This document shows, one piece after another, positions 1-11,199 of a stretch of DNA of 64,000 nucleotides; the first letter of the stretch is position 1, and every line of letters starts with the position of its first letter. The stretch comes from Asterias rubens (Eukaryota > Echinodermata > Asteroidea > Forcipulatida > Asteriidae). The stretch covers positions 13,539,195-13,603,194 of the forward strand of contig NC_047068.1 of the NCBI RefSeq assembly GCF_902459465.1. Reading direction: 5' to 3'. A program made the position numbers and the translations under genes. Under the pieces are notes generated by a model that saw only the letters and a program-made list of their open reading frames with translations, was not told where the DNA came from and searched no databases.

Positions 1-340
1 TTACTTTTAGTGGTCAGGAACCATGACAACAATTTAAAACGTTTCTTATAAAACACATAAGAATTGGTCAGGTGATATATTGTCGGGATCCCGACAAAAA
101 ATAGTTTTGAGGACTTTATTTCACTGCTACTAATAATTGGCGGACCTTTTCGAGCAATGGCTCAAATGAAAGCTTGTAACTTTCTCGAACCCCATCAAAA
201 TACCTATTGAATTTTAAATCAAAATGTTTTGGTCAAATCGGCAAAAAATCTGACATGGCATCTTTAAGTAGAACTAAAAGTATGTTTTATATTTGCCTTT
301 TCGTAAAAAAAAAAAAAAAAAGGTGTCAAGCCGCTGTCAG
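1..340. other. Intron 5' of the oxidoreductase last exon
   Basis: AT-rich DNA without a supported exon. It ends in a poly-A run (about 307-321) and the splice acceptor CAG at 338-340. It is read as the last intron of the + strand oxidoreductase whose earlier exons lie left of the window. Confidence 0.5.
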
Positions 341-558
341 AGATATATTACACATGTGCGGACTTGGACACAGCCACTCATCTTCCCTATTGCGGAATGG
401 TTTCGTCCAGTGTCGGCGTGCTGGTTGGTGGAAACAGCTACGGAGCGATGATGGCCGAAGAAATGGGGAGGATCGGTGCCGATATGATCACTGGGAGGGG
501 CGAGTGGGATTGCGATGTTCTAAAAGATGACCTGAGAGTTCGTTACATTTCAACATAA
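341..558 (+). CDS. FAD-dependent oxidoreductase (DAO/sarcosine-oxidase-like), last exon
   Basis: The exon opens after acceptor CAG (338-340) in phase 2, encodes 71 complete residues and stops at TAA 556-558. Near its start is DTATHLPYCGM, then GVLVGGNSYGAMMAEEMGRI, and it ends in RVRYIST. The GGNSYGA..AEEMGRIGA stretch corresponds to the C-terminal FAD-contacting segment of DAO-family flavoenzymes (sarcosine or amine oxidase type, PF01266), usually G-G-N-x-Y-A-x-K-x-x-D-E-I-G-R. The acidic residue and GR are kept, but the usual Lys is Met. The family oxidises secondary amines or amino acids with FAD. The substrate cannot be told from this exon, and the N-terminal Rossmann half is outside the window. 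The family assignment rests on recalled motifs. Confidence 0.6.
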
Positions 559-662
559 TGTTAATTCCAAAGTGTTTGGCAGAGACTCGATCCGTTCCTA
601 GATGGGATATTATGTAGTGCCAAGTTGACGTCACATTGAAGGGCAAAGCCGGTCATCTTTAC

Positions 663-770
663 GGATTGTTTGTTTGTTTGTTTCTTGAGGTGTGTGTTTT
701 TCGATTATGGTCTTCCCGTCAAGGGAAATCAGCAAACTCCTATAAGGGGATATGGCAACAGCCAATCTCT
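663..770 (-). repeat. SINE 3' tail
   Basis: Read on the - strand it carries GTTGCCATATCCCCTTATAG followed by an (AAAC)n tail. The same tail is found on the + strand at about 28618-28745 (GTTGCCAGATTGG...ATCCCCTTATGGGAG...AACAAACC). This is a truncated copy of the same SINE. Confidence 0.55.
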
Positions 771-1230
771 TTTATACAACTACTACGTATATGATTATTA
801 TGAACTCAATGAACTAAAAGGGCCATAGACTATGTAAATCGGGCTTTTCTGGCGAAAAAAATGAGCGAGTAAGGAAAATTTGTTTTCAGTCTAAAGACTG
901 CAGACCTTTTGGGCCTATGACCCTTTTCTCAACACTGAACGCACCTCTGCACAATGCGCGTTTACAATTTCCACCGTTTGGGGGGATTTAATTCCTGTGT
1001 CTACATTTCGACTTCCAAAATGACTGACAAGATAGGCGCGTGTAAGTGCGCTGCGCATTGTGATGTGCAAGGGGCGGCGGGGTCTATGTTATTTTCTTAA
1101 AATGTGTGTCTTTTGAGACTTCCATTTGGCTTCATTTTTATTAAAGCGCCCAATTAAGGGCAGTTAATGAGAGTTTTGTTTATCTGTTTTCATTGTGCCT
1201 TGCCCTTCTTGCCTGTCCCTATTTATCGAA

Positions 1231-1236
1231 AATAAA
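1231..1236 (+). terminator. Candidate poly(A) signal
   Basis: This is a canonical AATAAA about 670 nt after the stop codon of the oxidoreductase exon, and a clear hexamer on that strand. Use in vivo is inferred; no transcript evidence is available. Confidence 0.3.
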
Positions 1237-2024
1237 CCATTATGGCCCAGTGAGTTGTCCTAGTTGTGGGGAACAGACTCTCCAGCCACACAAACAATAG
1301 TAAGAACGTATGCCCTTGGTGTCATTTCAGACTAAGAAATTTCTTGTTGATGCAACTGTAAATCAGTGCGGAAAATGACCATTGCTGAAATAGCGTCTTT
1401 AAATTATTTTACGTCCCAGCAAAACAAGCTAAAGTAACCCATATATTAATCAAGACTATAGTTGTCCGATCTAGACATTGTACGGATCGGGGTGTATATG
1501 ACGATTGGTATGCAACCAGATTCACACCGTAAATTGCAGAATAATCCTCATGGAAAGGCACAAAGGAGTTCAACAAAGGGGGAAGGGGGTGGCCAAGGCA
1601 AATACGAAAGCGCTGATTGGAAATATTACCGGTTGGTATGCAAATTATTCAATTGATCATGGCTTCATTATGTGGTACGGTGTAGCCCCCCCCCCCCACC
1701 CTTTTGTGGCTTGTGTTCCTTGAATCTCAGGAATTCTTTAGATGACTGGGGGGGGGGGGTACTTCTGTTCAAGAGGGTAATAGTGCCTAAGATAAGAATA
1801 GGAACATAACGGACTTGGTATACAAATGTTCCTATTGTGGTGAGCGGGATTAGTTTTAGTGAGAGATGCATGATATTTAAGAACTGCAGTATGGAAGCAA
1901 AGAGGCTATCAATATACATGAACTTTACTGGAGAGCATTGTGCTGACTTACATTGCTGTAAAATGGCAATATTATTAATACTGCGTACACCGACATGGTC
2001 GTGTTCCGTCAAGGTACGTTTCTA

Positions 2025-2038
2025 CCAGCAGAGGGCGC
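2025..2038 (+). promoter_or_regulatory. CTCF-like motif CCAGCAGAGGGCGC
   Basis: The site matches the conserved CTCF core (CCASYAGRKGGCR). It is the best of about a dozen AGAGGGCG-type sites in the window. Occupancy is inference, and the motif could also be carried by a dispersed repeat. Confidence 0.35.
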
Positions 2039-2220
2039 AAACCGGGATTTCGTTTTGATCTACAGCGCAATTTTGTTGAAAGAATCCTTCCTCCATGGTT
2101 ATATGCATGCAGTAAATGAACGGACTGAAGTGAGTTCTTGGAGGAATTATAGAATTGTTGATTTTGACTAAAGTCGGACCATAAACGGGATGAAAACAGA
2201 GCCTTGAATTTGTCTCCAAG

Positions 2221-2470
2221 TATCGGCTGAGCTGGGGCATACATCTATCACCGATGCCCGATTCCCTGTAAATGTTACGGTGGTAGAGCGTATTAGAGGC
2301 CCTCGCCCGGACGTGCTGATGGGTCCCCGCGGATCTCCTCTCCCCACCAAGTGGACGGTCCAATCCGGTACGAGCACAAGCATGAACGAGAGGACATACC
2401 CGGAGGGTCCTCAGGGGGAGATGTCACCATTTGTAGATTCCATGATTGTGGTTCTCAGACAACAACCAAG
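2221..2470 (+). CDS. Possible internal exon of an unrecognised gene
   Basis: A GC- and CpG-rich block unlike its surroundings, between a fair acceptor (TTTGTCTCCAAG, ending 2220) and a strong donor (AAG|GTAAGA at 2471). One frame is open throughout in phase 1 to phase 2 and contains GHTSITDARFPVNVT and later KWTVQSGTSTS. Other frames and the - strand are also partly open, so frame and strand are uncertain. No family was recognised. Confidence 0.28.
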
Positions 2471-2664
2471 GTAAGAAAAACATCATTCATTTCTAGGTTG
2501 AATTGTCAAGTTTAAATGAGTTGATGATTTTACACGTCTCTCAGCTATTTAATTTATAAACCAACCCGAGAATTGGTTAAAGAACATTGCCGTAACATTG
2601 TCGTGGCTAGGTTAAGGTCGAGTATGGCGATAGGTGCAGTCAGTCTCGGACTAGGATGGGGTGA

Positions 2665-2810
2665 GGGTCAGTGGTCTAGTGGTAAGACATCATGCTCTGG
2701 AGTGGCAATAGTCGTGGGTTCGAATCCTGTCGGAGTAATGTGCATGTGTTTATTTTTTTCAAAGGACTCGGGAAAGTATTGAATGCTTTACACATATCAG
2801 TGTGTGTGCG
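2665..2810 (+). mobile_element. tRNA-derived SINE
   Basis: A Pol III A box (TGGTCTAGTGGT, 2672-2683) is followed at tRNA-like spacing by a B box (GGGTTCGAATCC, 2716-2727). The body contains ACTCGGGAAAGTATTGA, shared with the - strand copy at 21960-22105. No pairing acceptor stem is visible, so this is a SINE and not a functional tRNA gene. Confidence 0.65.
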
Positions 2811-4214
2811 TGTGTGTGTGTAAAACCAAATAAAAGCTGGTTAACCAAGTCATAACCAACGAATATGCACGAGGTGATATTTCATTCAAAATATGATAAC
2901 ACTTTGTAGTGTGTGCCGCCCTCTGTTGACCAAAACATGGCTGCCAAACCACGCTGTAACACAGCTTTATATAATTGATATTATTGTACACCAGCGTGCC
3001 TCAATTTATTAATCATTTGCAGTAGGCCAAGGGCCTGTACCATGCACTCTTTCGAGTGGCAACTTTTAGTCACATAAGTGTTTGGGTTGTATAAATTAAC
3101 ATTATTATCTGTTCCCATTAATTTATTTGCTAGCACGTAAGTGAGAAATGAAGCAAGAAATAAAAGTGCCCGTTTTCAGCACAAAGATCGGTCCCATATT
3201 ATGCAGTAAGAGGGCGCCACTCTCCAATAAAATCAACGGGGAAAATGTTTAGTACCTTAAGTTGAAGGAAGAGTTCGTTGTTTAGTAGTTTGGTGTTTTT
3301 ACATTAATTTTAAATGTACATCAGAAATTAAAAGGGCTAGAGAGAAGATTGATATAAAGATGTTCGACCACAAAAAAAAAATAGTTTTCACCTTCTGTGA
3401 ACATTCATGAAAAGTCTTGATTGGCCTAGACTGGGCCCCTGTCTTTATCCGCAAGGGTAAGCGAGCCTCGAAGTGTGACGTCAGATGTTCAGACTATGAT
3501 TGGCCACGCTAGACTTGTTTGCCGGTAGAGGGCGCAATATCGGCTGGCTAAAGGCTAAAGGGGGGACTGGACAACTTGACGAATCTTGTTCAAACCTTGT
3601 GACACAATATCTCTCCACAAATCAAATTTGTATAACAAAATTTAGATAGTGCTTATTTCGAATGTGGCAAGCTACGTTTCTTTGGAATTTTGTGAATGTT
3701 ATTTGTGACCCACTCTGTGAAAATAAGTCAGATGTCGCCCAATGCGTTATTGAGTAAAGGACAGTTTAATGTGGAAAATATTATTTGCATGGTAAACCTT
3801 TAGAACACTTATTTTTAGGCAATAAAGCTATTATGAATACAACAATTTTGTGATCATACTATAGTCTAATTTCTACCCTTTTGCGCGAAATGGTAGTTTT
3901 AAACATCACTTTACTTGTAATTCGTTTTTAACCAAATGATATACTGACTATTTCAAATGAGAGTAACTTAGCAACGCAATATATCCAAAAGCTTAGACAT
4001 AATCATACCAAATAACTTCTGCTGGTGTGTTCTTTCCAGCATGCATATAACTCAATTTTGTCAACATCTGACTCATTTTCACAGAGCGGGTCACATTTTC
4101 TCGTTTTTGCCAGCAGATACGTTCGAAGAAAACATTTCGCTAAGGAATTTACTCTAGGAAAAAGCTTTAGATAGACACTACTAACTTGCCTCTTGCAAAT
4201 CCTCTACTTTTGTG
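2811..4214. other. Intergenic, no gene seen
   Basis: AT-rich DNA with a short GT repeat (about 2802-2820) and three AGAGGGCGC/CTCF-like sites (2915-2928 on -, 3204-3219 and 3522-3535 on +). There is no coding signal. Confidence 0.4.
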
Positions 4215-4591
4215 TTTAAAGCCATTGGACCCTTTAGCTACAGAAACAACAAAAACAGTTCACAGATTTACAAACAACTTACAGGGTTTACAGAAGGTAG
4301 TGGTGAAAGACTTCTCTTGAAATATTATTCCATGAAATGCTTTACTTTTTGAGAAAAACAGTAAAACAATATCTATTCTCGATATCGAGAATTACGGATT
4401 TATTTTAAACACACCTCATGACACGGGGAAACGTGCGGATACAAGGGTGGGTTTTCCCATTATTTTCTCCCGACTCCGATGACCGATTGAGCCTAAATTT
4501 TCACAGGTTTGTTATTTTATATAGAAGTTGTGATACACTAAGTGTGGGCCTTGGGTATTACTGTTTACCGAAAGTGTGCAATGGCTTTAAA
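4215..4591 (+). mobile_element. MITE, family B, copy 1
   Basis: Terminal inverted repeats are TTTAAAGCCATTGGACCCTT at the left and, read inward from the right, TTTAAAGCCATTGCACACTT. The interior includes a palindromic TTCTCGATATCGAGAA. Homologous copies lie at 4660-5032 and, inverted, at 20537-20898. The short ORF inside is repeated in each copy and is not a gene. Confidence 0.75.
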
Positions 4592-4659
4592 GCAACACAT
4601 TTTTTTTCTCTCAAATTGACAATCATAATCTTTGTTTCTTTTAATGGAACAGGGTTTAA

Positions 4660-5032
4660 ATTAAAGCCATTGGACCCTTTCGGTACAGCAAAAAAAAAAG
4701 GTTCACAGATTTACAAATAATTTACAGGGTTTACAGAAGGTAATGGTGAAAGACTTCTCTTGAAATATTAGTCCATGAAATGCTTTACTTTTTGAGAAAA
4801 CGGTAAAACAATATAAATTCTCGTTAGCGAGAATTACGGATTTGTTATAAACACATGTCATGACACGGCGAAACGCGCGAAAACAGGAGTGGGTTTTCCC
4901 GTTATTTTCTCCCGACTCCGATGTCCGATTAAGCCTAAATTTCCACAGGATTGTTATTTTATATATAAGTTGTGATACACAAAGTGTGGGACTTGGACAA
5001 TACTGTTTACCGAAAGTGTATAATGGCTTTAA
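4660..5032 (+). mobile_element. MITE, family B, copy 2
   Basis: Nearly the same length and order of blocks as the copy at 4215-4591 and in the same orientation, only about 70 bp downstream. Ends are TTAAAGCCATTGGACCCTTT and CGAAAGTGTATAATGGCTTT. The central palindrome has decayed to TTCTCGTTAGCGAGAA, still self-complementary apart from the centre. Confidence 0.75.
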
Positions 5033-5930
5033 GACAAATTGACATTAACAACGACCTCCACCAGTCTTAAGAACTCATTCACCATTTTGTGTTACAAAAA
5101 CGTTGCTTTTATGCAAGTGTAGCCTTGAATTTAATTTAATTATTGAAATTCAACGTGACGAGGAAATTTTGAGTTGGATGCGTGGGCAGAGGACAATGCA
5201 GTATGCCATGAATTAAACAATAGAGAATGTTGAAGACAAAAGAGAAAGACTGAAGTTTCATTCAACTTCGATTGTTACTAAGGATAATTGGACAACAAAA
5301 CGCGAAAAACATTACCATGCAGGGCCACACCCTTTTGTAAATGTCATGTATTTTTGGTGCGAAAGAGTGACGCAATGAATTAACTTGAATGTAGAACAAA
5401 ATAATTATTCCCGGTCTATTGTCTCGGCTGCCTTGACGAGTCGGGCTCTCCGCTGGGGCTGCGGCGCGACGGCCCCGGTTGCTAGAGCTAATGCGACGAC
5501 CAACCAAACCTTCCTTTTCGTTACGTCAGGGTGGTTTTATAACTTTAATGTAAAATTCACTGTTGTTGTTTATGTTTTGTCTCCTTGCCGTTTGTGGACT
5601 CAGGCATAATACTGCAGATTTGAACCCTTTCAGTGGGGCTTTACTAACTGTTTGTTTTGAAGGTAGAAAATCAGCCGCTGTGGCAGGAGATTCTGCCCCG
5701 GAGAACTGTCCCACCGTATGGCAAAGTGTGAACAAACTTCACCTAATAGCGCCCTCTTTTGAATAATATTCTCCCTCATTGCTTGTTAATTTCCCATTAG
5801 AATCTCCTGGGACAGATCTCCCTATGACACTACCGGGACACTACTACCGTTTGCTTAGTGGATCGGGGGGGGGGGGACTTCTTCTTATAACCTTCAATGC
5901 CATGGGGTGAGTTATTATTTTTATCAACGT
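5033..5930. other. Intergenic with a small GC-rich island
   Basis: The block 5417-5500 is clearly GC- and CpG-rich, and on the - strand it follows a CATTAG acceptor-like site. No family was recognised and no donor is convincing, so it is not called as an exon. A poly-G run lies near 5867-5876 and a CTCF-like motif near 5749 on the - strand. Confidence 0.35.
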
Positions 5931-6092
5931 GGGCCCAATCATAAAGCTTGTAAGCACATATAGTATTGCTTAGCAGAGTTAGGTTACCAGCCCAATTACG
6001 ATTGTGGCTGGTGCCCTAAATTCAATTTTTGCTTAGCAAAGAAAATGTTCAAGCAGTGTTTTTCTGCGTAACGGCTTCATAAAATTGGGCCC
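5931..6092. mobile_element. MITE with GGGCCCAAT termini
   Basis: It begins GGGCCCAATCATAAAGC and ends GGCTTCATAAAATTGGGCCC, an inverted pair. CGT flanks both ends, a possible 3-bp target duplication. Related termini occur at 44513-44530, 56106-56300 and 63818 onward. Confidence 0.65.
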
Positions 6093-6981
6093 CGTTGCTG
6101 GTGGGGGATTATGTAGGCATTGATGTGACTGCCTAGTGCCTTTGAATCAGATACGCATTAGAGGTCCAGGATTTAAAGCCTACTGAATTATGTGTTGAAC
6201 CATGGTTGAAACAATATTGACAGGTTGGCACAAAATAATGAGCAAGAAAATCTATTCGATTTTGGACTTGGTTTCGGGTTCGTCGATTACATAGGCCCCC
6301 TCTCAATAATTACTCCATAAATTAACTACAATGATAAGACAAAAATAAACTGGTCAATTCGAAACAAACAATTTGGAGATTTAACCATCAGAACTGTGTT
6401 ATCTAGGAATGTAGCTCTTAATTGTTAAAGTGTTTCTAATTCCTCTTGTGAAACTACTTTACTCTGACACTTCTCTTTCATGTATACACAATTGGTTTTA
6501 TTTTATTTTATGACAATAATAAATAATAACTTATAAAATATATATGACAATATAAACAATAATCACCACCATACGCAGGCAACTTTTTTATCGATTATTA
6601 ACAAAATGAAAGTAACCTCACATCAAAAATTAGTGCTTTATCAATATTTGTATCGTACGCTTAGGCTGGCGATAAATAGCGCAAGTTAATTATTTTATAC
6701 ATTAATTGATTAACAAAAAACTAACACCAAATTGAGCAGGTTTTATAGTCACATTGGTCAAGAGTCATTGATTATCCAAAATATGTATACATGGCCTAGC
6801 TTAACTTCACAGTGACTTTCAAATGTCTCCATCACCCTGTTGTAGTGAAATCTTTAGCTCAATAGTATTTTGTAATTATAGCGCGCCCTCTTAGCGAATG
6901 ATTTCTGGTCAACAAGTAAGCTTTTGGATATGTCGTTTAATCGCAGTGATATCGAAACGGCACTCCTGTGTGAGATTACTG

Positions 6982-7012
6982 CTCTCACGACTACGATCCG
7001 TAGTCGTGAGAG
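6982..7012. repeat. Perfect 14-bp hairpin
   Basis: CTCTCACGACTACG, a three-base loop, then CGTAGTCGTGAGAG. It stands out in AT-rich DNA, and its role is unknown. Confidence 0.7.
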
Positions 7013-7666
7013 TAGTAGCCTCTACGCGACTTGCGACTTGTCTACAAGTCTAGTCAAACGAGAGTGTATACACACTCCACTACCAAACCCTACCCGCCCG
7101 TCTTGTGACAAGACTAGCTTCTACTTATTAGTTCGTTTTAGGGAAAAAACACAGGCATACAATTGCAGTTTGTCAAAAAAAAGAGGAAAGGATGCACAGC
7201 ATTTGTTTTGACCTGTGTTTTTAAATGGATGGAAAGCCAAAAACGACAAAGATAGGTTGTATGTCATCATGGATACCAACAAAATGGCGCACAAAACTTG
7301 GAATGAAGAGCAAGTAAATTCATGTGGCTATCTTTCGATTCGTTTTATTTATATCTTGAATTTTTTCTCAGGTTGCCGCAATGAGCTTGTACACGTAAAC
7401 AACTTTTGTCCCAGGGACGAGACATATAAAGGTCAATTCATCCACAATTTTCTTCGTTCTACACAACACTATAAAACAAATTCTTCTTCTTTTTGTGAGA
7501 AAGTAAGATTCGTGAAGTATAAATAACAAGTTGAGGTTAATTGCTCTTACACTTTAAGTTTAGACCAACATGATAATACACCCATACCGAGAAATATGAT
7601 GCTTTTCTTGTAAAAGGTATGGTTTTCACAAACCCTCATCTAGGCCCATGCAGGTCTGTGTTGCAT

Positions 7667-7700
7667 ACACTCTGTGGACATGTACAAGTCCACACAGTGT
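7667..7700. repeat. Hairpin, 13-bp stem with one mismatch
   Basis: ACACTCTGTGGAC pairs with GTCCACACAGTGT around a short loop. It may be the core of a decayed MITE or a small structured RNA; no other support exists. Confidence 0.5.
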
Positions 7701-8099
7701 TTCATGTCACTGAATTATGTGGATTTATTTAGCTCTCAGGTACACACTCCGTAACGCTTTATTAAACAATGCTGTATCTATCTCCCATTCGCTTTGTTTG
7801 CTCAGATATATTGTGTTTAGATTCCATAACTTAAGATAAACCTGCTTTGTAAAGTAACTACATGCTTTGTATCAAATAGTACTTGGAATACGATTTCATA
7901 ATTAATAATAATAATAATAATAGTTACCAATATTTATTTACAGTAGGTTTGATAAATTATATTTACAAATACAACAATATAATGCACCTTCATCGATTCA
8001 ATGAAATATCCAATGAACAAAGGCATGTTATGAAAATACATCAATATTACAGCTTTTGTTAACCGAGTAGCCAGAAAGCCCCCAAATAGTTATACAGAT

Positions 8100-8119
8100 G
8101 GGGGGGGGGGGGGGGGGGG
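8100..8119. repeat. Poly-G tract, 20 G
   Basis: An uninterrupted G20 run. Similar runs occur at 39553-39569 (G17) and 51555-51576 (G22), with C runs at 19747-19761 and about 43220-43242. Exact lengths are unreliable in any assembly. Confidence 0.8.
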
Positions 8120-9037
8120 TGGCAACTTAAACACTAGTCATAACAGTTTACAGATTGATACACTCTGGGCAGAAAGGTAATCGAAAAATGGGTGTTTGGC
8201 AGTGAAAGCAATCTTGCTAGTAGACTATGTCATAATCTTTTAGTGGCAGTTCAAACTGTCAGTGACGAAATCTACATGTTGCAAAGTGAATGAAGCTCCA
8301 TGGAAATTCATGGCTTCTTGATTCATTAAGCTTTTCCCCTTTTTTTTGACTGTTGGTTATCGAACATAAAGCCAAATTTTCTCTTGCAACTTTGGGTACA
8401 TGAACATCAAACATCAACGCCTTGCAACATCACCATTATGCTATTTTATTTTCTACCCAATTTTCGGTAGGCCTAATGTATTACTCTTATCCTTGTGTAT
8501 TAAAGTTTTACCGAGTGAGAGGTACACTCAAAATTGTCATTTAACCGAATATTGACCGCATTGTGCATACTTGTACCCATCAGTGTTACACAGAAAACGC
8601 TTTTTTTTTTTACAGTGAATAATGGGGCCATACTCATACAATTTTCCCAACCTCGGTTTGAACGAAACTGACCATCTGTGAATTTACGGCTTTGGCTTCG
8701 TGATTTTGGACTTCACATGCTTCAACAGCCATAGCCAAGACGCTGTGGCAGTCAAGCTTGGAGTTTGGGAAAAGGAATTTTGCTTTTAACATTACCAACA
8801 GCCAAAGCCAAATACACTCAATTCGCAAAGTTGGGCTTTCTTTGCAGTTGGGTTTAATTTGCAGTAATGCTTAAATCACATTTGGTCTATTAAATTTTGT
8901 GATAGAGAAAACCGCAGACTGTGTCAAAGAACTATCAAATACAGACCGTAGTACGAAAATACAAACGAAGCAAAAGCCTTCAGACTTTTGCACGAAAATG
9001 CACCACACAAAGCGCAGAAAGATTATGTTCTTTAGTT

Positions 9038-9202
9038 TTAAACGTCAAGACAATTTGGGTGGTACAAGTCTAAAACTCGATCAGTCTGGCAACCGGTAAC
9101 ATTTGAGCCGAGTCTGATGCAAGATCCCGTATGGAGGGAAATCTCGACCACTTCAACGGAGCACTCCCTGTGGGTTTGTCGCCTCACGATCCGGTGGAAT
9201 GC
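9038..9202 (-). CDS. Exon 2 of the secreted cystine-knot-like gene
   Basis: 54 codons plus stop after acceptor CAG (9205-9203). It starts AFHRIVRRQTHREC and carries all four cysteines of the module. The C-x13-C-x9-C spacing is the main family evidence. Confidence 0.5.
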   Translation of the reverse strand, partial: AFHRIVRRQTHRECSVEVVEISLHTGSCIRLGSNVTGCQTDRVLDLYHPNCLDV

Positions 9203-11199
9203 CTGTAATAATACACAACAAAAAAGGAAAGTCATTATTATAGACATCAGTTTGATTATTTTTTTAAAAAGTTGTCAGACTGTAGAGGCTACTCCCTTTT
9301 GCACTTTGCACTCTCTAAAAACTCCCGAGTCAGAATTGACCCGGATTTGGGTCCCAGGGGGCCAGAACCATTTCGGGGTCAGTTTGACCCGGAATCCGTG
9401 TCAATGTGTCCCGGAATCCGAGTCAAAATCCCCGCTTTTAAACAAATTTCTGGTCACAATGACACGTTTCCAGTTTGAGCCGTCAGCAGTAAAGGGTCCG
9501 ACACAACACCAACCGGGTCTTTTTAGAGCCAACGCCGACTCTAAAAGAGATTGTGACAGTCTGCTTGCACGAGTTTTGTAATACGTAGCTCCAATGAGTC
9601 TAGATCTATAGTCTCTGTAAAAAAAAAAAAAAAAATGGAGTTTATTTGTTTTTGCTCCATGATGCTTTACTTCTGTTACATAATGGGCGATATGGCCTGC
9701 GATCGCGAAAAACTCAAATTTAAGCGCCTGCTTTGTAATGAGTCTTTCAGGGCCTACTGGTACCCGTTTCTCGGTAATTTCTGGGTTGCGCTCCGCAAGC
9801 AAGTCCAGATAGCTGTGTATGAGAGTTGCAACATGGATGAACAAGTTTTCTTATAGGTCACTTGATGAATTTGTTGGGTAAGAATGCAGCACAATATAGT
9901 TATAGTGTAATTTTTGTATACTTTTTATTTTCTGTATATTGTGTAATTTTGTCTTTAAATTTGAGTAAATTTTTGAGTAAAAACAACTCAAGATGCAGTC
10001 TAGTCTGGCACCCTGTGTGTGCAAGCGCAGTTGTTGGGGTTCGAAATGGCTTCACATCACAGTTGTTGCAACTTCCCTGTAAATCCCGTATTCGTGTTTG
10101 AGATACCATTAATAACATTATTTTATCAAAGATCCTTAACGGACAATGGGTGCGATGACACACCAGCCCCATAAACAGGTTTTCCTTTGAAAATACTTGC
10201 ATTTACCGACCCCCCCCCCCCACCAAAGAATTATGAAATATATAAAATGTTATCTCCTTAAATGTTTTGTCTATTCTCGCAGAGTCTTGATCACACAGAA
10301 TGGCACACACATTTGTGCAGCAAGTGCGTTTTTCTTCCGTTATTCTCTTGTAACTTTGATGATCAATTGGGGCCAAATTGGGATTCAAATCCACATCATT
10401 ATGCAACGTGGGTAAAACCAATAGGGAGTAAGGAGTACAAAATTAGGCCAATTAACCAATTCTTCAAAAACCAAGAAAAAACCATATGGGAATACAATGG
10501 GCCTACGACGTAAAATTAAGCTACATATGGGTTATCATTTAGATCACAAAAGTACAATGACGATGTCAACGAAAAACTACAATGCTGCATTATCATTCCA
10601 TTTCGATAAGGGGTACAAGTACAATTGATACTCTCGATGGCAACAGAAACCCAGTCCCTGGGAATTTTTTTCAAGATACAGCAAATCTACTTGCCGACTA
10701 TGTTTGACAATAAGACATTCTTGATGAACTGTTTGAGAGCCCATGGTCACAATGTTTTAATTTTTAACATGATACGAATTTTTTATCTCGGAATCTGATA
10801 ACCTAGCTTAGTGTGTTCTAAAATGCGAGGGCGTTGGCCTACCTTTTTGCTATCTCTGTCTTGGTTGATGTGAACTTGAGATGATAAGCGTATAGTTGTC
10901 TCGCCCTTCTCCAACAGTTCCCTCTGTTGTGACGGGGTAATAATGACGTTATGGCTGATTAGTCTGGAATTCCTCGTCTGGCTCTCCGTCGTCGCGGACT
11001 TGCTGTTAGTGTTGGAGGGCGACTTGCTACTACTACTACTACTACTACTAGCGACGGTGTCGAGATCACGTTGAAGCTTTTGAGCGTTGTGTGGTGTTCT
11101 CCTCGACACGACACCTGCCCATGCCATGCTTAGACAGCACAGTAAGACGACGACAAGGAGGCAAGATGATTTAAAGCTGGCGAGATGTGAGGATTGCAT
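9038..11199 (-). CDS. Secreted protein with DAN/bursicon-like cystine-knot start (two-exon model)
   Basis: Exon 1 (11199-10843) runs from ATG to donor AAG|GTAGGC. Exon 2 (9202-9038) follows acceptor ATTATTACAG and ends at TAA. Both junctions are phase 0, giving 173 residues. Residues 1-29 form a signal peptide with hydrophobic core LLVVVLLCCLSMAWAG. A polar stretch with eight serines follows, then RR at 126-127 and a cysteine module with C133-x13-C147-x9-C157. That spacing equals the first three cysteines of DAN-family (gremlin, NBL1) and bursicon cystine knots. The expected next motif, C-x-G-x-C, is missing: the protein reads C157-x12-C170 and stops. No strong donor lies before the stop, so either the knot is truncated or a further exon was missed. 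A secreted signalling role is inference. Confidence 0.45.
9203..10842 (-). other. Intron 1 of the secreted cystine-knot-like gene
   Basis: GT...AG on the - strand, about 1.64 kb. It contains a poly-A run (about 9619-9634), a poly-C run (about 10210-10221) and a short stretch around 9340-9430 where GACCCGGAATCC-like words recur. No other exon is supported. Confidence 0.45.
10843..11199 (-). CDS. Exon 1 of the secreted cystine-knot-like gene
   Basis: 119 codons from ATG 11199-11197 to the GTAGGC donor at 10842. Read without splicing, the frame would run 19 codons further to a stop at 10783. The phase-0 match to the exon at 9202 favours splicing. Confidence 0.55.
11026..11051 (-). repeat. Coding triplet repeat (polyserine)
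   Basis: A (CTA)n run on the + strand inside exon 1 encodes part of an eight-serine tract on the - strand. It could vary in length without shifting frame. Confidence 0.7.

Larger units (their letters stand above)
559..2220. other. 3' flank of the oxidoreductase and intergenic DNA
   Basis: No exon is supported here. The stretch holds a probable 3' UTR, a SINE tail (663-770), a candidate poly(A) signal (1231), a poly-C run near 1687-1698, a poly-G run near 1747-1759 and a CTCF-like motif at 2025. The ORFs across 1462-2060 look random. Confidence 0.4.
6093..9037. other. Intergenic, no gene seen
   Basis: Very AT-rich in 6300-6800 and 7740-8040 with (AAT)n near 7902-7921. It contains two hairpins (6982-7012, 7667-7700) and a poly-G tract (8100-8119). 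The ORFs at 6924-7526 lack splice or family support. Confidence 0.4.

Noticed and set aside
2665..2740. True tRNA gene
   Set aside because: A and B boxes are present but the acceptor and anticodon stems do not pair; the body matches another SINE copy. The same applies to the heads at 22030, 28290, 32168, 41105, 63281 and 63755.
4418..5042. Paired ORFs starting MTRGN/MTRRN as a duplicated gene
   Set aside because: They lie inside family B MITE copies, and a third copy appears inverted at 20467-20703.
5417..5500. rRNA fragment or exon
   Set aside because: GC-rich, but no recognised rRNA stretch and no paired splice sites.
9117..9581. + strand 154-codon ORF as a gene
   Set aside because: It overlaps the better supported - strand exon at 9038-9202 and has no domain or splice support.
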